Shown here piece after piece: positions 36,458-46,218 of a stretch of DNA of 64,000 bases. The first letter of the stretch is position 1. Each line of letters begins with the position of its first letter. The DNA is from JAGDVO01 sp964590075 [NCBI: uncultured Aquificales bacterium] (GTDB taxonomy: Bacteria > Thermosulfidibacterota > Thermosulfidibacteria > Thermosulfidibacterales), in assembly GCA_964590075.1 (NCBI GenBank), contig CAZPXS010000001.1:340752-404751 (forward strand), in the 5' to 3' direction. A program made the translations under genes and the position numbers. The notes beneath the pieces were generated by a model. The model had not been told where the DNA came from, did not search any database, and was given only the letters and a program-made list of their open reading frames with translations.

Positions 36458-36835
36458 TAGGATATTCTTTACCTTTCCCCAGGCTCTTTTATCGGCTTCT
36501 GCTAGCCTCATCTTATCTATCTCCTCTGGACTAACGAGGGCAATTTCATCACTTTCTATAGGAATCGGATTGTCTTCTGTGGTCCCAAGGATAAGGTACA
36601 TCCTAAAGGATATGTGTGGATAGCTATGTGTTATTTCTGTTAGCACCTTTATAGGTTTTACCCTTATGTTTAGTTCTTCCTTCATTTCCCTTTTTATGGC
36701 CTCGAATAGATTCTCTCCCTCTTCAACCTTTCCACCCGGAAATTCCCATAACCCTTCTAAGGGATCTCCCTTTTTCCTTTTCGCAAGAATTACCTTGCCA
36801 TCCTTGAGTATGAGTCCCGCAACAACTTCCACCAT
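36410..36835 (-). CDS. mutT: Nudix hydrolase, MutT/8-oxo-dGTP diphosphatase type
   Basis: Cleaves oxidised nucleoside triphosphates such as 8-oxo-dGTP. Starts VEVVAGLILKDGKVILAKRKK and has the GLWEFPGGKVEEGE segment. The Nudix box runs from GGKVEEGENLFEAIKREMKE to EELNI, with all catalytic Glu residues. 141 aa. Its last 16 codons overlap the end of the M20 gene on the other strand. AAGGA lies ten bases before the ATG. Confidence 0.92.
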   Translation of the reverse strand: MVEVVAGLILKDGKVILAKRKKGDPLEGLWEFPGGKVEEGENLFEAIKREMKEELNIRVKPIKVLTEITHSYPHISFRMYLILGTTEDNPIPIESDEIALVSPEEIDKMRLAEADKRAWGKVKNILLNYLNKSPQDSMEVK

Positions 36836-36881
36836 CTCTTTATCCTTGCAATTAAATTCTTATATTAGTATCTTGGATACC

Positions 36882-37766
36882 ATGATACTACATAAACCAG
36901 TACTGGTCGAGGATGTTATATTAAATCTGGTTGGTTATCAAGGAGAGATTATAGTTGATGCTACCTGTGGTGAGGGTGGTCACAGTGAGTATATCCTTGA
37001 AAGGGTTAAACCTTCCCTATTGGTAGCTATAGATCAGGATATAGAGATCCTTCAGGTCGCAAGGGAAAGACTCAAGGGCTACAAAAATGTAAAGTTTATT
37101 TACGGTAATTTTTCAAGGATAGATGAATTGTTGAAAAAGGAAGGAATAGAAGAGGTGTCCGCTATACTTATGGATCTTGGGATATCCTCCTACCATCTCG
37201 AGGATGAAGAAAGGGGATTTTCAATATATAAAGATGGTCCGCTAGATATGAGGATGGACAGGGCAGGTAATATTCTAACCGCCTATAAGGTTGTTAATGA
37301 GTATCCTCCGAGTAAGCTCGAAGAGATAATCAGGGAGTATGGTGAGGAGAGATGGGCAAAGGCTATAGTTAGAGCAATAGTGGAGAGGAGGAAGGAGAAG
37401 CCTATAAGGACAACCGGTGAGTTGAGGGAGATAGTGGAAAGGGCTATACCGAAGAAATTTTGGCCAAAGAACATCCATCCTGCTACGAGAACGTTTCAGG
37501 CTATCAGGATAGAGGTTAATAGAGAACTCGAAGCCTTAAAAATCGCCCTTAACAAATCCGTTCCTCTATTAAAAAGTGGTGGGAGAATACTCGTTATATC
37601 TTTCCATTCTCTGGAGGATAGGATAGTAAAAAACTTTTTCAAAAAGTGTGAGCAATCAGGATTTGGCAGAATATTGACAAAGAAGCCAATAACACCTACT
37701 CAAGAGGAGATTATGGAGAATAAGAGGGCCCGTAGTGCTAAACTTAGGATAATGGAGAAGCTTTAG
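36882..37766 (+). CDS. rsmH: 16S rRNA (cytosine-1402-N4)-methyltransferase
   Basis: Also called MraW. N-terminus HKPVLVEDVILNL, SAM motif VDATCGEGGHSEYIL, then LMDLGISSYHLEDEERGFS, GPLDMRMD, and RTFQAIRIEVNRELEAL. 294 aa from the ATG at 36882; longer frames extend through antisense of mutT and are not conserved. Opens the dcw cluster; mraZ is absent upstream. The next gene is murE with no gap, whereas ftsL and ftsI usually intervene. Confidence 0.95.
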   Translation: MILHKPVLVEDVILNLVGYQGEIIVDATCGEGGHSEYILERVKPSLLVAIDQDIEILQVARERLKGYKNVKFIYGNFSRIDELLKKEGIEEVSAILMDLGISSYHLEDEERGFSIYKDGPLDMRMDRAGNILTAYKVVNEYPPSKLEEIIREYGEERWAKAIVRAIVERRKEKPIRTTGELREIVERAIPKKFWPKNIHPATRTFQAIRIEVNRELEALKIALNKSVPLLKSGGRILVISFHSLEDRIVKNFFKKCEQSGFGRILTKKPITPTQEEIMENKRARSAKLRIMEKL

Positions 37767-39209
37767 ATGAGGTTATCAGAGTTACTAGAGGGTATAGAAA
37801 AGAAGGTGATAGGTACCCTGCAGGATTTCGAGGTGAAGACTGTTACAGATAACTCCGAAAAGGTAGGTTTAGATTCTGTTTTCGTCTGTATAAAAGGGGA
37901 AAAGATAGATGGTCATAACTTTGCGAGTAGAGCTATAGAAAAGGGAGCCAGGGTTTTAGTAGTGGAGAGGGTTCTCGATGTTGAGGTCCCTCAGATAGTT
38001 GTTGATAATACCAAAAAAGTTCTTAGTATACTTTTGTCCAGATTTTATGGGAGCCCCGAGAGTAGACTTGTTAAAGTCGGTGTTACAGGTACTAACGGTA
38101 AGACAACCGTTACAACGCTCATAAAGCACCTGGAGGATAGTATCTCTAGACCATTTGGCCTGATAGGTACTATAAACTACTTTGATGGTGCCAACTACAT
38201 TAAGGCTGGAAACACAACGCCCGGGATATCGCTTATGTTTGAGCTCATGAGGAGAATGGTTGATAATGGTTTGGTTGGTTTTTCCATGGAGGTCTCCTCC
38301 CATGCACTAAAGCAGGGTAGGATAGGCGCTCTTAGGTTCGATTACGCGATCTTTACAAATCTAACGAGGGACCATCTCGATTATCATAAAAGTATGGAGG
38401 ATTACTTTTTCAGTAAGGCTCTTTTATTTACCGATCATCTCGATGGGTTGGCTATAATAAACGCCGATGATCCCTATGGTAGGAGACTACTATCCATAAT
38501 CTCGGGCAGGGATGTTGTTACCTATGGTATTGAGAGGGGAGAGGTAAGGGGAAGGGTTGAGAGTTTGAGTGTAGACGGAATGGTTGTAGAGGTTGATGGT
38601 ATGAACTTCCATACCAACCTGACCGGTACCTATAACCTTTACAATATACTTGCTGTATTCTCTTACGGTATCGGTCGCGGTATAGATAGGAAAGAGATAG
38701 TTGAGGCTATATCAAAATTTAGGGGTGTAAGGGGTAGGCTTGAGAGAATAAAGGCTGAAAAATTCACTGTGTTTATCGATTATGCTCATACACCGGATGC
38801 CCTGAGGAATGTTCTGGTTGAGCTATCGAAACTAAGGAAGAATAAATTGATAGTTGTTTTTGGTTGTGGTGGTGATAGAGATAAGGGTAAGAGACCTGAG
38901 ATGGGAAGGGTTGCGACTGAAATAGCGGATATGGTTATCATCACATCGGATAACCCGAGAAGTGAGGATCCTATCGATATAATAAGGGATATTATTAAGG
39001 GTTGTGTCGGTAAGAACTATACTATAATAGTCGATAGGAGGGAGGCTATAGGTGAAGCCTTAAGAATCGCGGTAGAGGGTGATATAGTGTTGGTGGCTGG
39101 TAAGGGTCATGAGGATTATCAGATAGTGAAGGATAGAGTTTTACATTTTGACGATAGGGAGGTCGTTTTAGATATACTCAAGGAGATGGGGATCGATGCT
39201 GAAACTTAA
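37767..39209 (+). CDS. murE: UDP-MurNAc-tripeptide ligase MurE, DAP type
   Basis: Adds the third stem amino acid to the murein precursor. ATP loop VTGTNGKTTVTTLIK, LIGTINYF, EVSSHALKQGR, and TNLTRDHLDYHKSMEDYF are MurE signatures. DNPRSEDP is the specificity motif for meso-diaminopimelate rather than Lys, supporting a Gram-negative type wall. 480 aa. Overlaps murF by 14 bp. Confidence 0.97.
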   Translation: MRLSELLEGIEKKVIGTLQDFEVKTVTDNSEKVGLDSVFVCIKGEKIDGHNFASRAIEKGARVLVVERVLDVEVPQIVVDNTKKVLSILLSRFYGSPESRLVKVGVTGTNGKTTVTTLIKHLEDSISRPFGLIGTINYFDGANYIKAGNTTPGISLMFELMRRMVDNGLVGFSMEVSSHALKQGRIGALRFDYAIFTNLTRDHLDYHKSMEDYFFSKALLFTDHLDGLAIINADDPYGRRLLSIISGRDVVTYGIERGEVRGRVESLSVDGMVVEVDGMNFHTNLTGTYNLYNILAVFSYGIGRGIDRKEIVEAISKFRGVRGRLERIKAEKFTVFIDYAHTPDALRNVLVELSKLRKNKLIVVFGCGGDRDKGKRPEMGRVATEIADMVIITSDNPRSEDPIDIIRDIIKGCVGKNYTIIVDRREAIGEALRIAVEGDIVLVAGKGHEDYQIVKDRVLHFDDREVVLDILKEMGIDAET

Positions 39210-40524
39210 GGATGTGTTACCCTCGGGTGAGTTTTTGGGAGATAAATCTATAATTGAGAGTAGCTATGTAGGCTTATCCATAGATTCGAGGAGAGTAGAA
39301 AAGGGACAGGTTTTTATCGCTATTAAAGGTAAAAGACACGATGGCCATGATTTCGTTGAGGCTGCTTTGAGAGCTGGAGCTAACCTCGCTATCGTTGAAA
39401 GGGAATTGCCACATAGACCTATACTTGTGGTTGGGAATACCTTAGAAGCTCTCTGGGAGATCGCAAGGAGGGTCATAGACTATTACAGTCCCTTTAGGAT
39501 AGGCATAACCGGTACCTGTGGGAAAACCACGGTTAAGGAGATGCTCTACACTATTCTATCTAACTTTAAGAGGGTGGAAAAGACGAAGGGTAACGAGAAC
39601 AACCTTATAGGTCTTCCTCTCAACATAGCGAATATGGGGGATTGTGATGTTTTTATAGCGGAACTGGGGACTAATTCTCCAGGAGAGATATCCACTCTTA
39701 GCGATCTATTCAAACCTAATATTGCCGTTATTACCGCTATAGGAGAGGGCCATCTTGAGGGTTTAAGGTCTCTGGATGGTGTTTTTAATGAGAAGATAGG
39801 GATCTTGAATGGTATGGATGGTGGTATCTTGGTATTCCCCGGTGATTCGCCCTTCTTTGAGAAAGCTTGTAAGATAGCTGATAGTAAAGGTATAGGTATT
39901 GTACCTTTTTATGGGTCAGAGGTTACGGAGTTAGAACCGGGTTATTATAGGTTTAGCATAGATGGTAGGGATTTTGAGGAGCCTTTTGGTTTTTCCGGTC
40001 TTCATATGGGAATCGATGCACTGATAGCCATTAAAACCGCTAAGATTTTCGGTGTTGAAGTTGAGAGGGCTATAGAGGCTCTTAAGTCCTTTTCACCTGT
40101 TAAATCGAGATTTAACGTGATAAAATTTTCTAATTTTACGCTTATAGATGACACCTATAACGCTAATCCTGTATCTACGAGAAACGCTCTACTTAATCTC
40201 TCTAAGTTTAGAGGTAGGAAGATCTTTGTATTTGGTTCCATGATGGAGCTCGGGGATAAAAGTGAGGAATTACACAGGGAGATTGGTTTACTGGCTTTTA
40301 AGTGTGGAGTTGAGTTAATGTATACCTTTGGTGAGTTTGCGAGATTCGCTTTGGATGAGTTTTTGTCACAGGGTGGAAGTGGATCTCATTACCAGACTCA
40401 TGGGGATCTGTTGAGTGATCTTTTGAGAGAGGTTAGGGAGGGCGATGTGATTCTTGTTAAGGGGTCAAGGGCTATGGCGATGGAAAGAATAGTCGAGGGA
40501 ATATTAGAATGTTATGGGAACTGA
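39196..40524 (+). CDS. murF: UDP-MurNAc-pentapeptide ligase MurF
   Basis: Adds D-Ala-D-Ala to the tripeptide. Substrate-binding FLGDKSIIESSYVGLSIDSRR and GQVFIAIKGKRHDGHDF, ATP loop ITGTCGKTTVKEML, NENNLIGLPLNI, AELGTNSPGEI, and DDTYNANPVSTRNAL. The P-loop has Cys (GTCGKTT) in place of the common Asn or Ser. 442 aa. Overlaps mraY by 16 bp. Confidence 0.96.
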   Translation: MLKLKDVLPSGEFLGDKSIIESSYVGLSIDSRRVEKGQVFIAIKGKRHDGHDFVEAALRAGANLAIVERELPHRPILVVGNTLEALWEIARRVIDYYSPFRIGITGTCGKTTVKEMLYTILSNFKRVEKTKGNENNLIGLPLNIANMGDCDVFIAELGTNSPGEISTLSDLFKPNIAVITAIGEGHLEGLRSLDGVFNEKIGILNGMDGGILVFPGDSPFFEKACKIADSKGIGIVPFYGSEVTELEPGYYRFSIDGRDFEEPFGFSGLHMGIDALIAIKTAKIFGVEVERAIEALKSFSPVKSRFNVIKFSNFTLIDDTYNANPVSTRNALLNLSKFRGRKIFVFGSMMELGDKSEELHREIGLLAFKCGVELMYTFGEFARFALDEFLSQGGSGSHYQTHGDLLSDLLREVREGDVILVKGSRAMAMERIVEGILECYGN

Positions 40525-41591
40525 TATATTCTGCAAAATCTATATTTTCTCCCCTTAATGTCTTTAAGTACATAACCTTTAGAAGTACCTATGCTTTAGT
40601 AACGGCGTTGGTGGTTTCTCTCTTGATAGGTCCCTGGCTCATAGAGAGGTTGAGGATACTGAAGTTTGGACAGACTATAAGGGACTATGGTCCGAAGCAG
40701 CATTTTAGCAAAAAAGGCACTCCCACCATGGGAGGATTGCTTATAATTCTGTCCATTATAGTGGCCATGTTTTTCTGGGGTACCTTTTATAATCCCTTCG
40801 TCTTTATAGCTATTCTCTCCATGCTTTTATTCGGTGCTCTTGGATTCGTCGATGATTATATCAAGGTGGTTAAGAAGGACCCTGATGGTATAAGGGCAAG
40901 GTACAAGTTTCCTATACAGGTGATACTCGCTCTATTCGTATCCTTCCTAATATACATGGCTTCGGGGAAAAACGCTTCTCTACTTCAGGTTCCATTTTTC
41001 AAAAGGATAACTCCGGATCTCGGGTTATTTTATATAGTATTTTCGGCACTCGTTATTGTAGCTACGAGTAATGCCGTTAATCTTACAGATGGCTTGGATG
41101 GCCTTGCGATTGTCCCCTTTGCTATGTGCATGACGGCCTATGGTCTCATATCCTATCTCGTAGGTCATTCCAAGTTCGCCATGTATCTGCAGATAATTCA
41201 CCTACCCTATAGTGCTGAACTTACCGTTTTATGTGCTGCGAGTGTTGGGGCGGCTATAGGTTTCCTCTGGTTTAATGCCCACCCCGCTGAAGTTTTTATG
41301 GGAGATACCGGCTCCCTGGCGATAGGTGCTCTTCTAGGGACTGTTGCGGTACTTACAAAGCATGAGTTACTACTACCTATATTTGGCGGTATTTTCGTTA
41401 TGGAAGCTCTTTCCGTTATAATTCAGGTTGCCTATTTCAAGATCACAAAGGGTAAGAGGGTCTTTAAAATGGCACCGCTACACCATCATTTTGAACAGGA
41501 GGGATTACCGGAATCCAAGATAATAATAAGATTCTGGATAATCTCCTTCATCTTTGTACTTATAGGATTATCAACGTTAAAGGTGAGGTGA
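40509..41591 (+). CDS. mraY: Phospho-MurNAc-pentapeptide transferase
   Basis: Polytopic membrane enzyme that makes lipid I on undecaprenyl phosphate. KKGTPTMGGLLI, GFVDDYIKVVKKDPDG with the Asp-Asp pair, SNAVNLTDGLDGLA, FMGDTGSLAIGALLG and APLHHHFEQEG with the His triad are complete. 360 aa, ten predicted helices. Next gene is murD four bases on. Confidence 0.98.
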   Translation: MLWELIYSAKSIFSPLNVFKYITFRSTYALVTALVVSLLIGPWLIERLRILKFGQTIRDYGPKQHFSKKGTPTMGGLLIILSIIVAMFFWGTFYNPFVFIAILSMLLFGALGFVDDYIKVVKKDPDGIRARYKFPIQVILALFVSFLIYMASGKNASLLQVPFFKRITPDLGLFYIVFSALVIVATSNAVNLTDGLDGLAIVPFAMCMTAYGLISYLVGHSKFAMYLQIIHLPYSAELTVLCAASVGAAIGFLWFNAHPAEVFMGDTGSLAIGALLGTVAVLTKHELLLPIFGGIFVMEALSVIIQVAYFKITKGKRVFKMAPLHHHFEQEGLPESKIIIRFWIISFIFVLIGLSTLKVR

Positions 41592-41594
41592 TCG

Positions 41595-42965
41595 ATGAGG
41601 GGCTTGGTTGTTGGATTTGGTTTGTCGGGTTTTTGGGCGGGGATGCTATTTTTGAGGAATCTGAGCGATAAGCTTTATATATACGATGATAATTTAGAGA
41701 ATCTGGATCAAAGTAGGGTTGAGACCATAAAGAACTACGCTATCACAGTTGGTAAGAGGGTGGAATTTGTAAGTAAATTCGAGCTATCCTTCATGGACGA
41801 TGTTGACCTGGTAATAGTTAGCCCCGGGATTCCTCCTACCCATAGTATCCTTGATCTTACGAGAAATAAGGGTATACCTCTTGTTGGAGAGCTAGAGTTT
41901 GCCTTTCAGTTTCTTGATAGGTCGAAGGTAAATATAGTAGGTATAACCGGGACAAATGGGAAAACTACTACCACGAGTCTTGTGAATCATGGTTTTAGGT
42001 CGGCCGGTTTTGATAGTGAAGTTGGTGGAAATATTGGTAATCCCCTCTCCAAGATAGTTTTCGAAGATAGATCCCCGGATTTTTTGGTTCTTGAACTTTC
42101 GAGTTTTCAACTTCTTTATACCGATAAGTTCAGGGTTGATGTAGGGGTTATCCTTAACATAGACTACGATCACATGGATTACCATAGGAGTTTTACCGAA
42201 TATGCGGAAAGTAAGTTGAAGATCTTAAGGGATGTTAAGCTCGGTGTGTATAACCTTGACGATCCTGTTATCCGTGATCTAATTGGGTCCCACGATTTTG
42301 GTAATTTAAGGCTAAAGAGTTTTTCGACCGAGAGGGAGGCTGATAGTTTTGTATCGGCAGGATCAATATTTATAAAGAAGGATGATGGAACACTTCTATC
42401 AATTCTCGATCTAAGGGATCTTTCTACAACTGCTCTCTTTAATCTTCCCAACATACTTGCCTCTATTTTAGTTTTTGATTTTTATAACCTTCCCGTAGAG
42501 ACGATTAGGGATTCTATAACCAGTTTTAACTGGCTACCCCATAGGCTCGAGTTTGTAGGAGTCTTGAATGGAGTTGAGATATACAACGATTCCAAGGCGA
42601 CCAATCCACACGCGGTAAAACATGCTCTCTCGTTTCTTTCAAGGTTCGGCAAACCAATAGTTTTAATACTTGGGGGTAGTGGTAAGAAGCTCACCTTTGA
42701 ATCACTTGTTCCCTATTTCGATATTATAAAGGGTGTGGTTTGTTATGGCGATGCTGGAGAAGAGATAGAGATGGATCTGAGATTGAGAGGTTACGATCAT
42801 ATATTCAGAGTTTGGGATTTCAGAGAGGCTGTTAATTTGGCTTTATCGATAGCATCAGGTGGTGATATTCTTCTACTATCTCCCGGTTGTGCAAGTTTCG
42901 ATCAGTTTAAGAGTTACGCCGAAAGGGGAGATGTCTTTAAAAGGTTGATCTTACAAAGGTTTTAA
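41595..42965 (+). CDS. murD: UDP-MurNAc-L-alanine:D-glutamate ligase
   Basis: Adds D-Glu to UDP-MurNAc-L-Ala. N-terminal Rossmann GFGLSGFWAGMLFL, IVSPGIPPTH, ATP loop ITGTNGKTTTTSLV, GNIGNPLS, LELSSFQL, LNIDYDHMDYHRSFTEYAESK and NDSKATNPHAVKHAL. C-terminal LILGGSGKKLTF and LLSPGCASFDQFKSYAERGDVFK. 456 aa. It is followed 17 bp later by murG; the ftsW gene usual here is absent. Confidence 0.97.
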   Translation: MRGLVVGFGLSGFWAGMLFLRNLSDKLYIYDDNLENLDQSRVETIKNYAITVGKRVEFVSKFELSFMDDVDLVIVSPGIPPTHSILDLTRNKGIPLVGELEFAFQFLDRSKVNIVGITGTNGKTTTTSLVNHGFRSAGFDSEVGGNIGNPLSKIVFEDRSPDFLVLELSSFQLLYTDKFRVDVGVILNIDYDHMDYHRSFTEYAESKLKILRDVKLGVYNLDDPVIRDLIGSHDFGNLRLKSFSTEREADSFVSAGSIFIKKDDGTLLSILDLRDLSTTALFNLPNILASILVFDFYNLPVETIRDSITSFNWLPHRLEFVGVLNGVEIYNDSKATNPHAVKHALSFLSRFGKPIVLILGGSGKKLTFESLVPYFDIIKGVVCYGDAGEEIEMDLRLRGYDHIFRVWDFREAVNLALSIASGGDILLLSPGCASFDQFKSYAERGDVFKRLILQRF

Positions 42966-42982
42966 GTTCCGGGGGCTAAGTC

Positions 42983-44023
42983 TTGAGATGGATAGTGGCT
43001 GGAGGTGGTACTGGCGGGCATTTTTTCCCTGCTCTTGAGGTTGCAAAGGCTCTTATCGATAATGGGGATCAGGTTGTTTATATAGGTGTTAGGAGAGGCA
43101 TAGAGGCAAGGATCATGCCCTCTACCGGTATCGATCATCATTTTATCGATTTTGAAGGTGTGAGAGGTAGAGGTATAAAAGCTTTTTCAGCACTGGCTAA
43201 GCTCCTTCCTTCTCTAATAAGTGTTTTCAGGGTATTTCGCAAATTTCGTCCTGATGCCGTTTTTCTAACGGGAGGTTATGTTTCGATACCCGTTTTTTTA
43301 GTTGCCCTTATGCTCGGTGTTCCCATATTCATACATGAGCAGAATAGCATTCCTGGTCTATCTAATGTCGTTATCTCTGGCTTCGCAAGGAAGGTCTTTG
43401 TAACCTTTGAAGAATCGATTAGATACCTCAGGGGTTTTAAATTCATAGTGAGTGGTAATGTTGTAAGGGAAGAGTTTTTTAGAGAAAGATACCCAACTAA
43501 AAGTAGCTTTAACCTTCTTGTCCTTGGTGGTTCCCTGGGAGCAAGAAGCATAAATAGAGCTTTGATAGGTATTCTTGATAAGCTTAAGGTACTTAATGTA
43601 AGGATTCTTCATCAGACCGGAAGGTTGGACTATGAAGAGGTTGTTAAGGCTTATAAAGAACTATCCTACGATAACGCTTTTATCTTTGACTTTCACGATA
43701 AGCCTTGGGATCTTTTAAAGTCTGCCACTATAGTCGTTTCTAGGGCTGGATCAAGTACCATAACCGAGATAGTACTTGCGGGTAGATGCGCCATTCTAGT
43801 TCCCTATCCCTATGCTGCTAGTAATCACCAGTTTTTTAATGCCAGTATAATCTCCAAGTTGGCGCCTGTTTGGATCTTGGAGGATAAGGATCTTGATAAG
43901 TTGTTTTCGTTACTATTTTTATACTATACTGATAGGAGAAGAATGGTAAAGGTTGAGGATAAAACGAGGGGATGTTTCATAATTGGTAGTGCGAAAGGTA
44001 TAGTTAGAAATATGAAGGGGTAA
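42983..44023 (+). CDS. murG: Lipid II-forming GlcNAc transferase MurG
   Basis: Membrane-associated GT28 enzyme. N-terminal GGGTGGHFFPALEVAKAL, IFIHEQNSIPGLSN, LLVLGGSLGARSINRAL and the C-terminal UDP-GlcNAc site SRAGSSTITEIVLAGRCAILVPYP. 346 aa. TTG start with GGGGG eight bases upstream; no alternative start precedes the glycine loop. Confidence 0.96.
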   Translation: MRWIVAGGGTGGHFFPALEVAKALIDNGDQVVYIGVRRGIEARIMPSTGIDHHFIDFEGVRGRGIKAFSALAKLLPSLISVFRVFRKFRPDAVFLTGGYVSIPVFLVALMLGVPIFIHEQNSIPGLSNVVISGFARKVFVTFEESIRYLRGFKFIVSGNVVREEFFRERYPTKSSFNLLVLGGSLGARSINRALIGILDKLKVLNVRILHQTGRLDYEEVVKAYKELSYDNAFIFDFHDKPWDLLKSATIVVSRAGSSTITEIVLAGRCAILVPYPYAASNHQFFNASIISKLAPVWILEDKDLDKLFSLLFLYYTDRRRMVKVEDKTRGCFIIGSAKGIVRNMKG

Positions 44024-44029
44024 TTAAGG

Positions 44030-45370
44030 ATGAAAGGGAAGGTTCATTTTATAGGCATAGGTGGAATAGGTATGAGTGCTCTTGCAAGGATACTACTATC
44101 CCTGGGTGTTGAGGTGACAGGATCCGATATAGCTGAGAATGAGGCGGTTCGTGAGCTTAGAGGTAAAGGTGTGGAGATATGGGTACCCCACGATGCTAGT
44201 AAAATACACCCAGATACGAGCATGGTTGTCTATTCCTCGGCTATAAGGGAGGATAACGAGGAGCGGGTTAGGGCTAAGGAAATGGGGATAGAGGTTATTT
44301 CTAGGGGCGAGCTCCTTGCCAGAATAACGGGTGAAAGGACCTGTGTGGCGGTAAGTGGTTCCCATGGTAAGACAACCACAACGGCGATGATAGGCAAGAT
44401 ATTTATAGATGCCTTTCTGAAACCGACGGTTATCGTGGGAGGTAGGCTAAGGGACTTTAGTTCAACGAACGCTCTCTGGGGTGATGGTGAGATAGTGATT
44501 ACGGAGAGTGATGAGAGCGATGGTTCCTTTCTGCATCTTTCACCGAATGTAGGTATTGTTACGAATGTGGATAGGGAACACCTATCACATTACGGTTCCT
44601 TCGATAAACTCGTTGAGGCGTTTAAAATATTTTGTGAGAATACGAAGGAGTATAAGATTCTGTGCGGGGACGATCCGGTTCTTAGAGATGTAGCCTGTAA
44701 GAATGCGATATATTACGGTTTGGATAGTTTTTGTGATGTTGTTATAGAGGATGTGAGGTTTTACAGTGATAGAACCTTCTTTACCATAAGATCACCATGG
44801 GGTGCTACGGATTTAGAACTTGGCCTTCTTGGATTACACAACGTTAGGAATGCTACCGCAAGTTACGTCGCAGCCAAGATTTTTGGTATAAGTGATGATA
44901 TCATATATAACTCCCTAAGTACCTTCTCAGGTGTCGAAAGGAGGATGACTCTGGTTGGTACTGTAAATGGTGCCTATCTCATAGATGACTATGCCCATCA
45001 CCCAACCGAGGTGAGAGCTACTCTTGGCGCCCTAAGGCAGAGATGGAGGAATAATAGGATAATAGCTGTATTTCAGCCACATAGGTATTCTAGGATGAGT
45101 TCTGTCTGGCAGGATATGGTTGACTCTTTTGATTCTGCCGATGAGGTCTGGGTGACGGATGTGTATAGTGCCGGTGAGACAAATGAGTATGGTTTCTCTA
45201 TAGAGCTATTTATTGAGAAATTAAGGGAGAGACATCCCAACGTCCATTTTTATCATACCTGGAGGGAGATGTTAGAGCCACTTAAAAGGTTGCTTGGGGA
45301 GGGCGATGTTCTAGTTACTCTTGGTGCAGGAGATGTTGGTAAGTTATGCAGGGAACTATTAAAGGATTAG
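44030..45370 (+). CDS. murC: UDP-MurNAc:L-alanine ligase
   Basis: Adds the first stem residue to UDP-MurNAc. FIGIGGIGMSALARILL, VTGSDIAENEAV, ATP loop VSGSHGKTTTTAMIGKI, TESDESDGSFLHL, VTNVDREHLSHYGSF, and LIDDYAHHPTEVRATLGAL with FQPHRYSRMS. 446 aa, with the two His of DDYAHHPTE intact. The last 25 bases overlap murB. Confidence 0.97.
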   Translation: MKGKVHFIGIGGIGMSALARILLSLGVEVTGSDIAENEAVRELRGKGVEIWVPHDASKIHPDTSMVVYSSAIREDNEERVRAKEMGIEVISRGELLARITGERTCVAVSGSHGKTTTTAMIGKIFIDAFLKPTVIVGGRLRDFSSTNALWGDGEIVITESDESDGSFLHLSPNVGIVTNVDREHLSHYGSFDKLVEAFKIFCENTKEYKILCGDDPVLRDVACKNAIYYGLDSFCDVVIEDVRFYSDRTFFTIRSPWGATDLELGLLGLHNVRNATASYVAAKIFGISDDIIYNSLSTFSGVERRMTLVGTVNGAYLIDDYAHHPTEVRATLGALRQRWRNNRIIAVFQPHRYSRMSSVWQDMVDSFDSADEVWVTDVYSAGETNEYGFSIELFIEKLRERHPNVHFYHTWREMLEPLKRLLGEGDVLVTLGAGDVGKLCRELLKD

Positions 45371-46218
45371 TGTTGAAAAATTTTCCCTTAAGGTATCTAT
45401 CTCTTGTAGCAACTAGAGGTACGGCAAGGTACTTCTTTGAACCTGAGAGTATCGATGATATGGTTAAGGTTATTAACTATCTTAAAAAGGGGTGTATAAA
45501 TTACATCATTGTTGGTTGCTCTTCCAATACCCTTTGGGGCGATGGCTATTTTGACGGTGCAGTGATAAGTACCAGAAAGTTGAGAAGTATAAGTTTAAAG
45601 GGGAGAAGGATAGAGGTAACCGTTGGGGTGAGACTTACGGAACTTGTTCGCTTATCCTGTGATAACGGTTATAGTGGGGTTGAGGAACTGAGCGGTATAC
45701 CTGGTACTATAGGTGGTGCGGTAGTTATGAATGCAGGGGCCTTTGGTAGAACCATCTCCGATGTGATAAGTGAGGTTGTTATATTTAACGGAAGAACCGT
45801 TGATTTTTTAAAGAGAGATGAAATAAAATTTGGTTATAGAAATTCTTCTTTGAAGGGTAGTATTGTGCTTGGTGCTGTTATTGAACTCGTCGAGTCTGAT
45901 AGAGAGAGGGTTACTAGAAGAGTTAGCGAGATTCTTCTTGATAGGAAAAGGAAGTTTCCTAAGGGACCATCTTTAGGTTCTGTTTTTAGGAATCCTGAAA
46001 ATAACTTTGCCGCTAAGCTTATAGAGGAAGCTGGGTTGAAAGGTTTTAGGATTGGTTCCGCATGGGTATCGGAGAAACATGCCAATTTCTTCCTATCCGA
46101 TAGGAATGGTTGTGCTACCGATTACGTTAAGCTTGTGAATTTCGTTAAAGATAGGGTTTATGAGTTATTCGGTATAAGATTGGAGGAGGAGATCGTATAT
46201 GCTGGAAGCTTTTCGTGA
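45346..46218 (+). CDS. murB: UDP-N-acetylenolpyruvoylglucosamine reductase
   Basis: FAD enzyme that makes UDP-MurNAc. GVEELSGIPGTIGGAVVMNAGAFG is the FAD-binding motif, GYRNSSLKG follows, and GSVFRNPENNFAAKLIEEAGLKG includes the catalytic Ser. The C-terminus SEKHANFFLS with WVSEKHANF is of the type II short class. About 280-290 aa. The start is uncertain: ATG 45346 gives a 25-bp overlap with murC, while GTG 45370 or TTG 45373 (AAAGGA upstream) gives almost none. Confidence 0.94.
   Translation: MQGTIKGLVLKNFPLRYLSLVATRGTARYFFEPESIDDMVKVINYLKKGCINYIIVGCSSNTLWGDGYFDGAVISTRKLRSISLKGRRIEVTVGVRLTELVRLSCDNGYSGVEELSGIPGTIGGAVVMNAGAFGRTISDVISEVVIFNGRTVDFLKRDEIKFGYRNSSLKGSIVLGAVIELVESDRERVTRRVSEILLDRKRKFPKGPSLGSVFRNPENNFAAKLIEEAGLKGFRIGSAWVSEKHANFFLSDRNGCATDYVKLVNFVKDRVYELFGIRLEEEIVYAGSFS

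Noticed and set aside
36666-36881. N-terminal extension of rsmH by 72 codons
   Set aside because: It is the antisense of mutT, low-complexity Ser/Phe-rich, and not part of the RsmH family.
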